A program made the position numbers and the translations under genes. Source: Karstenula rhodostoma CBS 690.94 (Eukaryota > Ascomycota > Dothideomycetes > Pleosporales > Didymosphaeriaceae). Taken from it: a stretch of DNA of 64,000 nt. The stretch covers positions 259,620-323,619 of the forward strand of contig MU001507.1 of NCBI GenBank assembly GCA_010093485.1, read 5' to 3'. Shown here piece after piece: positions 1 to 11,806 of this stretch (positions within the stretch are counted from its first letter, which is position 1; the number at the start of each line of letters is the position of its first letter). The notes beneath the pieces are model-generated. The model was not told the DNA's origin. It made no database searches and saw nothing but the letters and a program-made list of their open reading frames with translations.

Positions 1-245
1 CGGCGAGTGTGGAGGCCTTTGGGTGGACGCTGGTTCGCTTCGTGGCTGACAATGCGGGGGTTTGGCCGTTTCACTGCCATCTGGGCTGGCATAATGAGGC
101 GGGCTTGCTGATGCAGTTTGTCACGCGCGCGGACGAGGTTGCGAGGTGGACGGTGCCGGATGAGGCGAGGGGGTTGTGTGATGCGGAGGGGATTGATAGG
201 GGCGCGGGGCCGGACGATGAGATTTGGTTTGGTTCGTTTGATTGA
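1..245 (+). CDS. multicopper oxidase, laccase-like (3' end only)
   Basis: The window opens inside this gene in frame 3; the reading frame is open from base 3 to the TGA at 243-245, giving about 80 C-terminal residues. The segment [16 protein letters not shown] is the C-terminal copper signature of multicopper oxidases: the HCH pair and the following His bind the type 1 and type 3 copper centre, and the axial position four residues after the last His is Leu, as in many ascomycete laccases. Such enzymes are secreted or cell-surface oxidases of phenols, or ferroxidases. The acidic tail after the motif is short. The upstream exons, signal peptide and other copper sites lie outside the window, so the exact subfamily cannot be decided. 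Confidence 0.88.
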   Translation, partial: ASVEAFGWTLVRFVADNAGVWPFHCHLGWHNEAGLLMQFVTRADEVARWTVPDEARGLCDAEGIDRGAGPDDEIWFGSFD

Positions 246-3200
246 ATTGCTAAGCAAGAAAACATGGGATGGTGTTCGGGTTAAGAGGTTAAGACAGCTT
301 TCTGTCCCTTGGGATGGGCCATGCACAACGCCCACCGTACCGGTTCCACCCAGCCCTGCCATGGACAACCCATCTCAACCTGACCTGCATCGAATGCCAA
401 CCCAACCCAACCACGTCGCGTCGCCGTTGAAACTCACCGCACCTTTGTCCGCGCATACGAGTCGAGCGTCGAAACCTACGCACCCAGCACCCCAGCATCG
501 CACACCCAAAACGCAGAGCCTCTACACAGTCCCCTGCGATAAAACCTACAATGCCACGGTATAGCTAACATGCACAAATACAAATACAAAGCCAAGTTAT
601 ATCCAAACACCCCCGAAAACGAATCGTGCACTACACTGCACTGCACGCCAGACCACACACCCTTCCTATCGGATACCACGCCAGCCGATAGGCTCTGCAG
701 ACGGGAAGGGCGGAGGTTGTTGGGGCGGAGGCGGAGTGCAAGGAGGCGAGCCGGGCGGGCGTGTGCGGGTGGAACTGGAGGATGGATGGATGGATGGCAG
801 CGGTATGGCGACGATGTAGGGATGGGTGGGAGAGTGGGGTGTGTTCTGTGGGTGTGTTGAAGACGGGTGATTTTTATGGCGGGATGCTGGCGAGGGGTTG
901 TGGCGGTTGGGCTGGGTGTGTGAGGAGCTGAGCTGAGCTGTATCTAGATGCACAGTGGGTGGAAAGATGAACCGGACTCTCTGGGTAAGAATACCCGCTA
1001 GAGACGTCCGGTTTATTTCTTCGCCCAGTGCGATGATAAGTGTTGTGTTGTGTTCGACGTTGCGCAGGATGAGTAGGGAGGTGGGAGTGGGCAGGCGATA
1101 TGCTCCAGCAGCACTTGCGGCTACGTGCCGTGCCTACAAGGACTCTCCGTTGCCATGGACGAAAAGCCACGCCGACAAACAAGTGAAGCAGAACGACGTC
1201 GATTGCAAACACTGCTTTGCTGCGTTCGAGCGTGAGATGCGGTCGCCGTTAGGCAGCCAATCACAGCGGCGCCAATCAGCCGCATAAAGGTTCCTCCGAG
1301 CCCGACAACGTCACCTAACCGCACCTCTCCCAGCCATCCTCGGTTCCCGGCACAGGCACCTCCTCACCACCGACCATCATCGTCCAATTCATCCTGAGCT
1401 GACTCGTAGCATGAGTTTGCATCTCCGATGATCCCCTGACGAGGCTCAGGGCCCCGTGGAAGCCGTCCGTGGCCCCTGAGAACCCCCTCGCAGACGTTAT
1501 TCCGACGGAGTGCACAAAGCGCTGTCCACCAGGCGAAACCGTTGAGAAATAAGCGTCTACAAGGGGCACTCGTATAGTCATGGCAACAGTCGTAGACGAC
1601 GATGGCAGAGGGCCTTGAAGGGTCCTGTTGGCGCAATGGGGGCCCATGCTGCTGAAGGGTCTGCAGCGGTTTGGACACCGGGCTGCACTGTGCAGTGGAC
1701 TTGTCAGGAAGCCCACACTTCGGGAGGAGCCCTCGGTGCGTTCACATCTTTGTGAATGCACTCATTGAGGCATGCCACATGGATAGATATAGAGAGGGCA
1801 CTTGCTTCGAACTAGAGGTGCGGTCGCTGCGGGACATGCTGCCGGCTCCCGGTTGCTGTGCCAATGGAGGATTTTGTCATGAACCCACTGGAAAAACTAA
1901 ACAGCCCCTCAGCGGTTCGCTGATCATCGGCAACGTGCAATGACCGAGTAATTGAAAGAGTAAAAGGAAGGTGGTTGCGAAAATTCGAAACCCACCTGAC
2001 TGACGATCGTGAGCTCAGCACGCGAGAACTGGAGGCACCAGCTAGCTATTCAGGTTAAAGTTTCGGCGACCGAGCTGATGTCACAGAACCATGATTGAAA
2101 AGCGCCCAGGGGAGACGGCTAGCCTTTCCACGGGCGCTGATGCCGCCGGTGTGGGGTTCGATATTGGCTTGCACCAGGTGCAGCGCCATCAGCAAGTGCA
2201 TTTTGCCCAACGCGCATCCCAACGGCGAGACAGGAACGCGCATTTTTCGCGCGTGGGCTAGGCTGCAAGACAGTCGTGTTGCCGGGCGGAGAGTGACGTG
2301 CGTGTGAGCGATGATCCGTCAGGCTCCATCGGACAAGGACCGCTGTGGACCCGGACCGGTCTGGCTTTAGGAGCCGCCACGACATGGTTCGAAACAAGTG
2401 ATTATCGTGCATGCTACGCTCACTACTTAATTAAGCAGCAGCATCTGTCTGGCAAGGAGGCCGTTGTCTGACTGCAGGCCACAGTGTTGGGAAGATGCCG
2501 TCAGCAGATGCGGTGACATTCAATGTGCAGCGACAGCGGCGGCGGCAGGCTCGCAGCGGGCGTAGCGGTGATTATCTGCAGTCAAAAGTTTGCTCGCGGC
2601 TGTGTGAGGATGAGCAGCGCTGTCGTGGCCGTGTTACGGTGGTGTAGAGTAAGCGACTGGAGCGCTAGGAAGGGAAAGGAAGCCGCCGCTGCGAATCTTC
2701 CATCGCCCGTGTTACGCAGCCCGCTTTTCGAGAGCTCGCTACCACGGATACTGTGTCGTTGCTCTGGGAGACGATTGACGTCTGGTCACACCGACGGCAG
2801 AATTGGTCAAGGACCCGCACGACGTCGAAATTTTCTGGAAGTACGGACAGACGACGAGGCAAGGAGCGTCGACGGGTCGCATATTGGGCCCACTGCACAC
2901 GAGACGTGCGTCCTCCCCCGGGTCCGGCGAGCACGGAGGCGGGATCGAAAATAGCAAGAGGCATGGTTTCGTCGCGCTGTCGCGTGTGCTTTGACTGCAG
3001 GTCGACAGAGACGCGCTCGCGTTCGCGACTGTGACATAATCTGAGATCAGGCGAGACGAGACGAGACGAGCTGCAGTGGTGTGGCTGGCGGGCAGGCAGT
3101 GTCGCATCGGACGGCGGCTGCTACGGGCTAGCTGCAGCAGCCATGGAGAAGGCATTATTGAGACGCGGGGGCGAATCAAGGACCGAGGACGCAGCGGCAG

Positions 3201-4500
3201 CGTTGGAACTGGGAGGACTGCTTGCGCGGTGCCATGTTCATGTCCATGTTCATGTTCGTGTTGGGAGCGCGGGAGATGCGCTAACGCTTACCGATTCCTC
3301 GGATCCACAGCGGAACAAAGCCTACCACAGGCAGCATACTGAGCATCTGATCCAAAGATTCGCATCCTGCATGCAGCTGAAGACGCGTGCCAAAGGCTGA
3401 GTGCTTTGTTACCACCGTGATGTGCATGCGGACTGGCCATGACAGGTGCATGTGCGGAGGCCAGACCTCGTACGGGTTGTGGTCGTGGTCATGGCCATGT
3501 CATGTCAATCACAGACAATTGCTGCTTCGCATGGCAGCATGTTCGCAGCGCGTGTGGATTCGTCGAGCATCACCAACCCCCGCATGTGGCGAGGCTCCGC
3601 AAGGGATCCGGAACGGCGCAATAATCACACTGCACAGTTGCGGCTCGCTCGACGCTCGGAGAGGCCCCACGCCCGGAGTCGCATTGGCAATTTCGAGAAG
3701 CGAGCTAGAAGGAGGCGATGGCGACTCGACGCGTGAGATTGCGTGTGGGAAAGCAATTATAAGGCGAGTGAGGCATGGTGGGCATGGTCAGCATGGACAC
3801 GGTCCCACCGAAGCAGAAATTGAGGGACGTCTGGCGGAAGATCTTGGGAGAGCAGCGTAAGGCGCGCGTAAGGAGTGACTGTATTACCCCGGCCACAAGG
3901 TCGGTAGCGGCGAGTTTGTGGTATAGTAGGTTCAACGCGGAAGCAACGTGGGCGAGCTGCACGCTCTGCACGGCGGGCACAGCAAGGCCACCAGCTAGCG
4001 ATGGGGATGGGCAGCCAGCCAGCCAGGGCGGCGTGGGTGCGAGACGGGCACGCGTTGTGAGGCGACGGCGGTGCAGCAGCCGGCGTCGAGCGGGATGGAT
4101 GGCTATAAGCCGGCGCAGCTAAAAGGAGAGGACGAGCAGCGCACACGAAGCGCGTACAAATGACGACGCTCCGAGCCCAGGGGAACCTCGTAGTTTGCAT
4201 GCAAGTGCTGGGGGAGGGCCTGACGGGGGCACTGCCTAAAGGTAAAAGGCAGGGCTTGGCGAGCTGGCGTCCAAGATGTTTCGTGGGTCGCGTGTGCGCG
4301 CCGACGCCGACGCATGAGTGGCTGACCGGACGTTCGCGATCCATGTACGTGTAGACGAGTGCTGCGGGCGATAGTAGGTACTAGGTAGAGGGCCAGCCAT
4401 GGCGAGGGTCGTCTTGCGTAGAGGGTAGAGGGTGCATCGCGGACGGCGACCTCTCCACTCTCCACCGTGGTAGCCGCGCGCCGTGTCGCACGCTGCCAGT
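246..4500. other. long gene-free interval, proximal part
   Basis: No open frame here has the composition or splice pattern of a fungal gene. Small items only: a GGAT-type tetranucleotide run near 779-797, two CCAAT boxes 12-20 bp apart near 1257-1276, a GAGAC/GACGA pentamer run at about 3050-3070 and a CATGTT/CATGTC run at 3236-3262. I see no tRNA or rRNA gene. Confidence 0.5.
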
Positions 4501-4556
4501 GCCCCCGTAGGTATTGGTACGCCGTCCCACGCCGGGCAGCGAGAAGAGGACGCTGC

Positions 4557-4604
4557 ACAGGATACAGATACAGATACAGGATACAGGCAGGATACAGGAT
4601 GCAG
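4557..4604. repeat. GATACAG-type short tandem repeat
   Basis: Degenerate tandem copies of a 6-7 bp unit (GATACA / GGATACAG) fill about 48 bp. It lies in the gene-free interval about 2.1 kb upstream of the cyclin start. No coding function is visible. Confidence 0.75.
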
Positions 4605-4670
4605 CCACGGCCCGGACTGGCGCGCGGCGGGGGGTGGGCAGGGCGACGCGTGAAGAGGGATCGTGTTCCT

Positions 4671-4699
4671 GGCGAGTGCTGGCGAGTGCTGGCGAGCTG
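4671..4699. repeat. GGCGAGTGCT tandem repeat, about 3 copies
   Basis: Two exact copies of the decamer GGCGAGTGCT and a third partial copy, in the same gene-free interval as the neighbouring repeats. Confidence 0.8.
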
Positions 4700-4831
4700 C
4701 CAGATGCAACAAAGAAAGAAGCCCATCCTGCCTTCACGCCGCACGACACCGGACCACCAGCCGTCGATTGGTTAGGGGCGGCCGGTGGTTCCTTGCTCGT
4801 GGGCGCGCATGCAGCCTAGCTCCACGCATCC

Positions 4832-4873
4832 ACCACACTGACCACACTGACCACACTGACCACACTGACCACA
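4832..4873. repeat. 10-bp tandem repeat (ACCACACTGA), about 4 copies
   Basis: Four near-perfect head-to-tail copies of the decamer ACCACACTGA. The period equals one helical turn, so each copy would present the same face. It sits about 1.85 kb upstream of the cyclin start codon. Confidence 0.9.
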
Positions 4874-4899
4874 GCTCCACCGCCTGATGCTGGGCCCTG

Positions 4900-6711
4900 C
4901 TGGCCTGTGATTTCAGCCTTGGCCCGTCTACTTCTCCCCGTCCTCTCACCTCACCCTCTCCCTCTCCCTATCCGCCTCCTCACCACGGTCGGAGCATCGA
5001 GTACAGGATCTGATGGAGTGCTGAACGTTTCACATCCGTCTTTCCTTATAACTCTGCCACCTGCTCCTCGGTTCCCCCCAAGCCGGCCGTTACTCTCTCC
5101 CGACCTCGACTCCAACGAAGCGTACAGACCCCCCCCCTCGGTGCCTTTGGTGCCCTCCGCAACCTTCACTCTCTTCCGCCACTGCGACGCCGAGCTGCTC
5201 GAGACCCTGCACGCCCACCACACCCGCCTGCCTCTGCCTCCCAGCGCTCCCCAGCTCGCCTCTCCCTCACCCTCGTGCGTCGACAACCGGTGCAGACGTG
5301 CAATCATCTGTTGTGTTGTATACGGTACGTTTCTCTTTTTCCTTTTCTGCCAATCCCTCGTCATGTTCCCTGGACTCGACCGTGTGCCCCACTCCATCCC
5401 GCTCGGCAATCGTTGCCACCGCTCCTTCCCTTTCGACGTCAGCATGGAAGCTGCGACTCGACCACCACCATTCTGGACCGGACCAAGGCCCTCAATCGTG
5501 GACGGCAACGACATGGACCTCGGCGGTGGCGGCGTGGCAGAATGGCAGAATGGCGTGTGCGTCGTGTGGTGTGGGTGCCGACGGTCCCGTGCAGGACTGA
5601 AATTGCATGTGTGGGTACTGGAGGGACGATGCATACCAAGTGGACGTCGGATTCTTGCGCGTTCGAGACGTGTCTTGCTTGACCGCCATGTCTTCTGTGC
5701 TCCATCATCGCAATCTCCGCGTGCTATCTCGTGCTGACAACTCAGCGATGCCGTCTGCGCCTCTCGCTATTTTGTTGAGCACGGGCAGCCGTGGATCTGA
5801 CCTCGCAACAACCGTGGTACAATGGTGGTGAATTACGCTTTTTCCCACCGGTTCGCTGCCGCCCCGCCACCACGAGTTGGTCCTAGGGCGCCGTCTTACA
5901 TTTTTTCCCGTTCAGGAGACGCACTTCCATTCCAACAATTTCAACGCCTACCCCACCCAATTGGATGCGATCCTGCCTTGCGAGACCTGTCGACACCTGG
6001 AGTCCTTCTGGTCCTTGAAAGTTCTGCAACACATGCTAACTGAACGGCTGCGCAGTCCTGTACCATACGGTCGTGACAACCAGCTGCCACCCGCCTCAAC
6101 TCGACCCTACCCCCCAGGGCCACTCCCAGCGTACGTACAGCCTCAGCTACCACTCCACGCGGCCCAGCTAATAATTACGTCAAGTTCGTGATTGCCAGAT
6201 CTGGAATCCGCGCATTCCCCGCTGTCTTGGCGATCCACTAACCTCTACAACCAACCGGCGGACTCGTTAACTCGTGCTCTGCCCCATCTACGAGCTCTCC
6301 CTCTCCAAGGATAGTAGCCGCCACCCATTCCAACCCTGCTGTCGGATGCTGCTGGCAAGGGACTCGATTCTTTGGACCTGTCTTGTATTCGTCCCTTCGG
6401 ATTTCTCGGTTCCTGTCCTTCACTCCTTCACGTAATTATCTAATTCTTCAGGTATGAGATCTCGCGTTCTACCTGGCGTACCCTGTTCCTAACATGTCGT
6501 TTTAGGCTCTATTATATCAGTTCCCCGCCTCTCGATAACTGGGAATTTTCAAAATCATCCAACTAATTACAGTCTTTTCGCCCTTTGCCTACCAGGCTGA
6601 CGCTCTCTAATACAGCTCTTCGAGCTACCGCTATCACCCGAGCGTAATCCAACCAGTATATAGTCTATCCAGGAGACCTGACGTCCACTCTTTCGAATAC
6701 CAAACGCTACA
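4900..6711 (+). promoter_or_regulatory. long pyrimidine-rich upstream region and probable leader of the cyclin gene
   Basis: This stretch is rich in CT tracts (for example 4925-4985, 5090-5250) and holds several short ATG-initiated frames, as in long 5' leaders of fungal cell-cycle genes. The transcription start cannot be located from sequence. A frame at 4907-5737 is open but reads as low-complexity Pro/Ser/Leu sequence and is not accepted as a gene. Confidence 0.45.
6452..6615 (+). other. possible 5' UTR intron of the cyclin gene
   Basis: GTATGA donor at 6452, a GCTGAC branch-like sequence about 15 bp before a TACAG acceptor ending at 6615; the interval is 164 nt, longer than the coding introns nearby. 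It lies about 100 bp upstream of the start codon. RNA evidence would be needed; this is inference from signals only. Confidence 0.4.
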
Positions 6712-7978
6712 ATGGCTTTCCGACAACCCCTGTCCCGCTACGGACAATGCAACTCGTACTTTGTCGAGACACAAGATGACGGCCTCTACGCCGCCCGCGC
6801 AGAAGAGAGGGATCGTGCCCGGGCCATTGCTCGCATGCAGCAGCGAGCCCTTGCGGAGGAACTGTCAAGATTGACTGCGGATGAATATCAGGAGGATATC
6901 ATGGACCACATGGAGTACATGGAGGTTTGTGCCCAAGATGCCTTGAGCCTGCATCCTCGCTGACCCGAAGCAGTCACAAACTCTGCCCGACGTCAACTCC
7001 ATTGACATCCAGACCGAGATCCAGTGGTTCATGCGTCCCTACCTTCTCGACTTCCTCGTCGAAGCTCACGCTGCGTTCCAGCTGCTCCCAGAGACCCTCT
7101 TCCTCGCCGTCAACCTTCTGGACCGCTACTGCTCTCGTCGCGTCGTATACAAGCGTCATTACCAGCTAGTTGGCTGCGCTGCCCTGCTGATCGCTGCTAA
7201 GTACGGTGACAAGAAGGACCGTGTACCTACGATCCGGGAGCTCAAGTCCATGTGCTGCTCGCTATACGACGATGAGATGTTCACCCAGATGGAGTGGCAT
7301 GTGCTGCAAACCCTGAACTGGATCGTTGGACACCCCACTGTCGACGCCTTTCTCCAGGTTGCTCTTGCCGAAGGACCTTACGATTCCGAGGTTGAGCACA
7401 TGTCTTTGTACATTGCGGAGATCGCCCTGTTCCACAAGGAGTTCGTCTCGACTAGGCCATCCATCCTCGCGAGGTCCTCGCTCGCTCTGGCCAGGTGTAT
7501 CCTTTCTCGCAGCGACCACAAGGTGTCCGAGTGGGCTGCTACATATGACCCGCAGACCGTGATGAGCTTGTCCAACCACCTCTACCAGCCTTCGCAGGTC
7601 CTCTCCCGCAAGTACTCGTCCATGCACCTCTCGAATGTCTCTACTACCGTAGACGAGTTCCTTCAGCGCCAAGCACAAATTGCTCGACGGGCTGCAGCCC
7701 CACCGACGCCGCCTGCGTCTGTTGGACTGGAAGAGCCGAAGTCCATGTCGGATGCTTATGGACCCCAGACGCCCCAGAAGACTCACTACTCTGCTTCCGT
7801 TATGCAACATGGATGCCTCACTCCTCCCATTACGCCGGAGAACGATCAATACGTGGCCAAGTCTCACCCAATGCCGCCCACCACATACCCTACTACCCCG
7901 ACCCCCGACCATCCAGCCAATATGCACCAGGCGCAGTACTACCAGCACACATACCTACAGCCTCAGCCACAGTACTGA
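6712..7978 (+). CDS. G1/S-specific cyclin (Cln/Puc1-like)
   Basis: Two exons, 6712-6924 and 6974-7978, with a 49-nt phase-0 intron (GTTTGT...GCTGAC...CAG); the product is about 405 residues. The cyclin box starts near residue 85: RPYLLDFLVEAH, then PETLFLAVNLLDRY, then CAALLIAAKYGD, the classical helices of fungal G1 cyclins that activate the Cdc28/Cdc2 kinase at the G1/S transition. The C-terminal third is rich in Pro, Thr and Gln with several TP motifs, as expected for a phosphorylation-controlled, unstable cyclin. The ATG at 6712 is the first in the leader that opens this frame, in an ACAATGG context. The unusually long upstream region may provide transcriptional or translational control. 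The family is clear; assignment to Cln1, Cln3 or Puc1 type is not. Confidence 0.9.
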
Positions 7979-9210
7979 CGGCCTGTGGTGGTAATGGTCG
8001 TAGCGATCCAGGATCAATAGGTGTCCTCTTGGCCAGACTCCACATCTTCTGGCTTACCTGGTTCACCAGTTTCAGCTGTATCAAAACTCGTTTGTATGAA
8101 TGAGCGTCATAGCATGGTCAATTTCATCGGCATTGCAAGCGTTTGTGTTTTCGTTCCCTGGAGTCCAGAGATACTCTTCATTGTTCATTAGCGATTTCCT
8201 ATGTTCTTGCGACCATCCACAGAAAAATAACGGTCGTCATTTCACCCTGGTGGAAGCAAAAAACATGTCAACTCAATATGGTGCATCCCCGGCACGGCCC
8301 CAGGCGTACCCCATGTGTATAATGGACACGTAATTTGGGTCCCCGGGTGCGAGCGTGCTAGGGGCTGCGTGGTCGGACGGATGGACAGGCTGAAATTGAA
8401 TACGGGTATGGTGGTCTGGAGCTTTCGATCGATTCCCCAGCCAGCAACCTCACAACACACAATCAAGTTCTATCGCCCAATCATTTTCTTACTTCGGCGA
8501 GAAGAGATACCCCTTCTTTCATCACACTTTTTCACTCTTTCATCTTATATTTTACGCCATTGCCTTCATGTCGACGGAAGCAAAGGTGCGCATGATGGCA
8601 TCCCTAGCCGTAGAGAGCCGGGATCAGGGACTGAGCGTGCGCAGATAGCACGGCTCCTTCAGATTGTTTTTGGGTGGCGAGCGAGCGGAATGGCTGAAGC
8701 AAAAAGCACATTGGCGAGCATTAGTTAGAGAAACCCCAATCAAAAACACTCATCATGAATTCGCGCTATCACCGTGTCCCCGCCGCATTGTTTGCTCCCA
8801 GAATCTGCTTGCCGTTTCCGGCGTTCGTGTTCGCGCGCGGTGCATGAGAACATGCGGTTTCAGAGTGGCGCCGGCTGCTGATATGCGTGGTGTTTCATAG
8901 GCCCAGCGTCTTGCGGACAGCCAGCGGCGAGTAGGTAGGCAGAAGTGGAGGCGGCGTACATGATACAGAGAGCGCCGCAGGGGTCGAATGTACAGTCCAG
9001 TACTGACGTGCTACGTCTCACCGCCGCGCAATGTTGTGAGCGCTCATAAAGGCGTAGTGGAGCGATGGCTCCCGCGTGTACACCCCATTTTCACACCCTC
9101 CCCCTCAAGCGAGCATGGCACCTGTGAGTCGTCGACGCCCAATCGATCCAGTGCACAGAGGCCGGAACACAGTGCGCTGAACCACCACGTAGATATCCCT
9201 CTCCCTATCG
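7979..9210. other. intergenic interval
   Basis: Probable 3' UTR of the cyclin followed by the promoter of the small membrane protein gene. I see no gene, repeat or RNA in it. Confidence 0.5.
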
Positions 9211-9669
9211 ATGTCGCCCTCCAAGCCAAAAGCCCCGTTCTCCCCGTACTCAGACGCCCCCGCCCTCTCCAACACCATCCTCCAGCCCCACTACGCAGAC
9301 TCCCTCCTCTCCTCCACGCCCACCTCTCCCGCCTCCATCGAATCCTTCGACATCCTAGACTCCATCGCCTGGCGCCGCGGCTACACCACCCACCCCACCC
9401 CCGACGCCCGCCAACGCGCCTACCAAGTTCTCCGCAGCCGATGGCGCAAGAACCGCGCGTACGTCGTAGCGGCGCTGCTGCTCTTCGCGCTCTTCGTAGC
9501 CGTCTGCGGCGTAGGCGGGTGGGCCGTCGTCCGCCACGAGAACACGCAGGTTGGGGAGACTTGTATAGCACGCGGGGGCGGAGAACGCTGCAGTGACCCG
9601 GCATGGGCGAGGTGCGTGAGCGGCAATGGCAATGGCAATGGCAAGGGGTATTGTGATGGCGTCATGTGA
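9211..9669 (+). CDS. small single-pass membrane protein, unknown function
   Basis: An intronless frame of 152 residues with strongly C-ending codons, unlike the flanking DNA. Residues 1-50 are rich in Ser and Pro; a basic stretch (RSRWRKNR, about 75-82) precedes one hydrophobic segment of about 25 residues (83-107, AYVVAALLLFALFVAV). A short tail of about 45 residues carries four Cys and a Gly-Asn run. The positive-inside rule suggests a cytoplasmic N-terminus and an exposed tail. I do not recognise a family. A longer antisense frame over the same bases is composed of Arg/Gly repeats and is taken as a shadow. The gene call rests on codon bias and the clean membrane segment. Confidence 0.5.
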   Translation: MSPSKPKAPFSPYSDAPALSNTILQPHYADSLLSSTPTSPASIESFDILDSIAWRRGYTTHPTPDARQRAYQVLRSRWRKNRAYVVAALLLFALFVAVCGVGGWAVVRHENTQVGETCIARGGGERCSDPAWARCVSGNGNGNGKGYCDGVM

Positions 9670-11806
9670 GGGCGGCTCCGCCCGGGGCAAACATTCTATA
9701 TCTAGACATCTGGGCCGTTGGGGACGGCGACCGCCTATGACGAAAACCCCTCCAGGAATCGAGCGGAAACATGAGGGACGGGGCGGGATATGAGGGACAT
9801 GGTCGCGCCTGGACGGGCGGGTGAAGGCGCTTGGTTTGGTAGGGTATGGTATGTGGACCGCACTACGGGGAAAGGGGGCGTCCTTCGAGCGTGGAACGAG
9901 GCGGCTGCGATATGGGAACTTTGAACGCGCGTCGGGGGTGAGGAGAGGGTTGGGCGCGCTTGCTTGCTGCGCTGGCAGGAGATGACTGGGATACCTGGTA
10001 TTTGGACAAAAGTAGTTCCTGAGCGAAAAGATTAGCGGGAATCAATGCATGTGTTGACGTGGTTACGCAGTGGACGGCTCGCTGGCGCTGGGTGTGCCGG
10101 CGTGGGCAATGGGGAATACTTGAAGATGCGGATGTGTCGGGAGGTCTTGTTGATGGTTCGTAAAGAGATCCATGGATGTGGTGGTGACACGTGATCTTGT
10201 TGAGAGGTAGCGTGGGTGGGCATCGTCAAACTGTCGTACCAGACCTTCCTTCCTCCTGTCATAGAACTTTGCTATTGTATGCCCACGCAGTGTTTGCGCT
10301 CATGTCGTCGCGTAAACCGTATGTGATCATGCACTATGCAGTCTCGCTCCCTCGGTACTTTGGCCCATTGTGTTAATATTGGGCGGCTCCACTTACAACG
10401 CTTCATTTTGTGCTACTTTTGGGCGGCAGTCTGTATTTTTGTCTATCACTTTACGGGACACCACTTCGTGGTTCGTGCCAACAGCTAGAAAATTGTACTT
10501 TAGCCTCAAAATCTATGGACCAGGACGCATCAAATATTCCTCATACAGGGGTTGCACATTCTGGACTCGTTCGGGTTCCGCGGGGTCATAAAGTGCTCAC
10601 GAATACAGGAGACATCTCGATGCACGCAGATTGGTTCGTGCGTGTAGGTCGCAACTGAAGATCCAGGCACCGACGAAGGCAGCCATTGGTGGACCTCGGA
10701 CACTCAACTGGAGACTGCGGGGAGCAACCCTATCATAACACAACAGCTTGAAGGCGTTAGACCCACAAGAGATTGTCAGTGACAGCTATCACTTCATTGA
10801 CTATGTACTCAAGCGGAGACAGCTCGGAATGACATCGGCTTGTAACTTCGGCCCTTCAAATTTCCCTTCACAAGTCAAAGATTTTGACTCAGCGCCACAG
10901 ATGACATGTGTTGCTGACTTCGGTCGTAGGAAGACATTTAGTAATACCGCATGTGTCACGGTAGTATCAAATCCGGCCGTAAAAGACTCGCTTCGATGCA
11001 GCGAACTGCTGTTCACTGCCTGACCTTTTACTGAATACGGCAGGTCCAGTTCAGGTCAACACAGGACAACGTTGGCCCCGCTTTCCATCCCCACCATATG
11101 TATCCTGGCCTGCAGAATCCGGGGCCGAGGCTTTTCGATGGGTCGTATTTCCAATCACCTTTTCGTGGGGATATATTAATGTTTCTTCGCTTCTCGTCAC
11201 CTGGCCCGGGGGCTGTTTGTGCAGGGATAAGCGCGGCTTGGGACACGACACGGAATTCGAGATCCATAGTCAAACAAAACACTACTGTATAGAACTCATC
11301 TTTAGGAGCGTCTTGGGCAGAGACTAAATGTTTAGCTTTTTGCACCAAGTCTACTCGGTTTTGTTGTCACCAGAAGCTCGTAAATCCGCCAGGGTACATG
11401 GCGTAGACTAAAAACCCAACCCGGATGTTGCATTCACTTTTGAGGTCGTATACTACCTTGCGACTAACTTTAACCCCGCAGACAGCTTACCATCCGTGGC
11501 AAACGCATACCCTGCTCTGATGGCACCTTAATCTTGAGCGCTTCTACATGCTTGAGGAAGGCTAGGTGTCCATCATATATCACATGGTCCGAAAAAAACA
11601 AACCTCGGGGAACATGTTCGTGTTGTGTGTAACCTTGAGCTCATACTGCTGCATCAGCGCCTCACGTTCCGCTTTGCTGACGCCATCACTGGCTCACTCT
11701 TCCAGGTATAAGATGACAACCTAGAAAGTGATGAAAAATCGTATTTATAGGGCCCAGAGCTTCGCATAGTTTCTCACCAACTCATTCTGAGGCCGCTCAA
11801 TTTGCA
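9670..11806. other. intergenic interval with one dispersed repeat
   Basis: No convincing gene over 2.1 kb. It contains one copy of the dispersed hairpin repeat (10419-10487, listed separately) and a short frame at 10748-11023 with no recognisable content. Confidence 0.5.
10419..10487. repeat. dispersed hairpin repeat, copy 1
   Basis: About 65-70 bp is clearly similar to 35899-35975 (shared blocks GGCGGCAGT, TTTGTCTATC, TTTAC-GGACAC, ACTTCGT). Differences are mainly C/T and G/A. The centre is an inverted repeat CCAC-TTC-GTGG. It may be an end of an old transposon or a conserved structured element; no terminal repeats or target duplication could be defined. Confidence 0.6.

Noticed and set aside
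4907..5737. Plus-strand frame of 276 codons upstream of the cyclin
   Set aside because: Composition is low-complexity Pro/Leu/Ser from CT-rich DNA, no domain or splice pattern; taken as cyclin leader or promoter.
9044..9604. Minus-strand frame of 186 codons
   Set aside because: Arg/Gly-rich mirror of the plus-strand membrane protein gene, which has the better codon bias and a clear membrane segment.
11028..11348. Minus-strand frame of about 106 codons
   Set aside because: Reads smoothly in part but has no ATG at a sensible place and no recognisable content.
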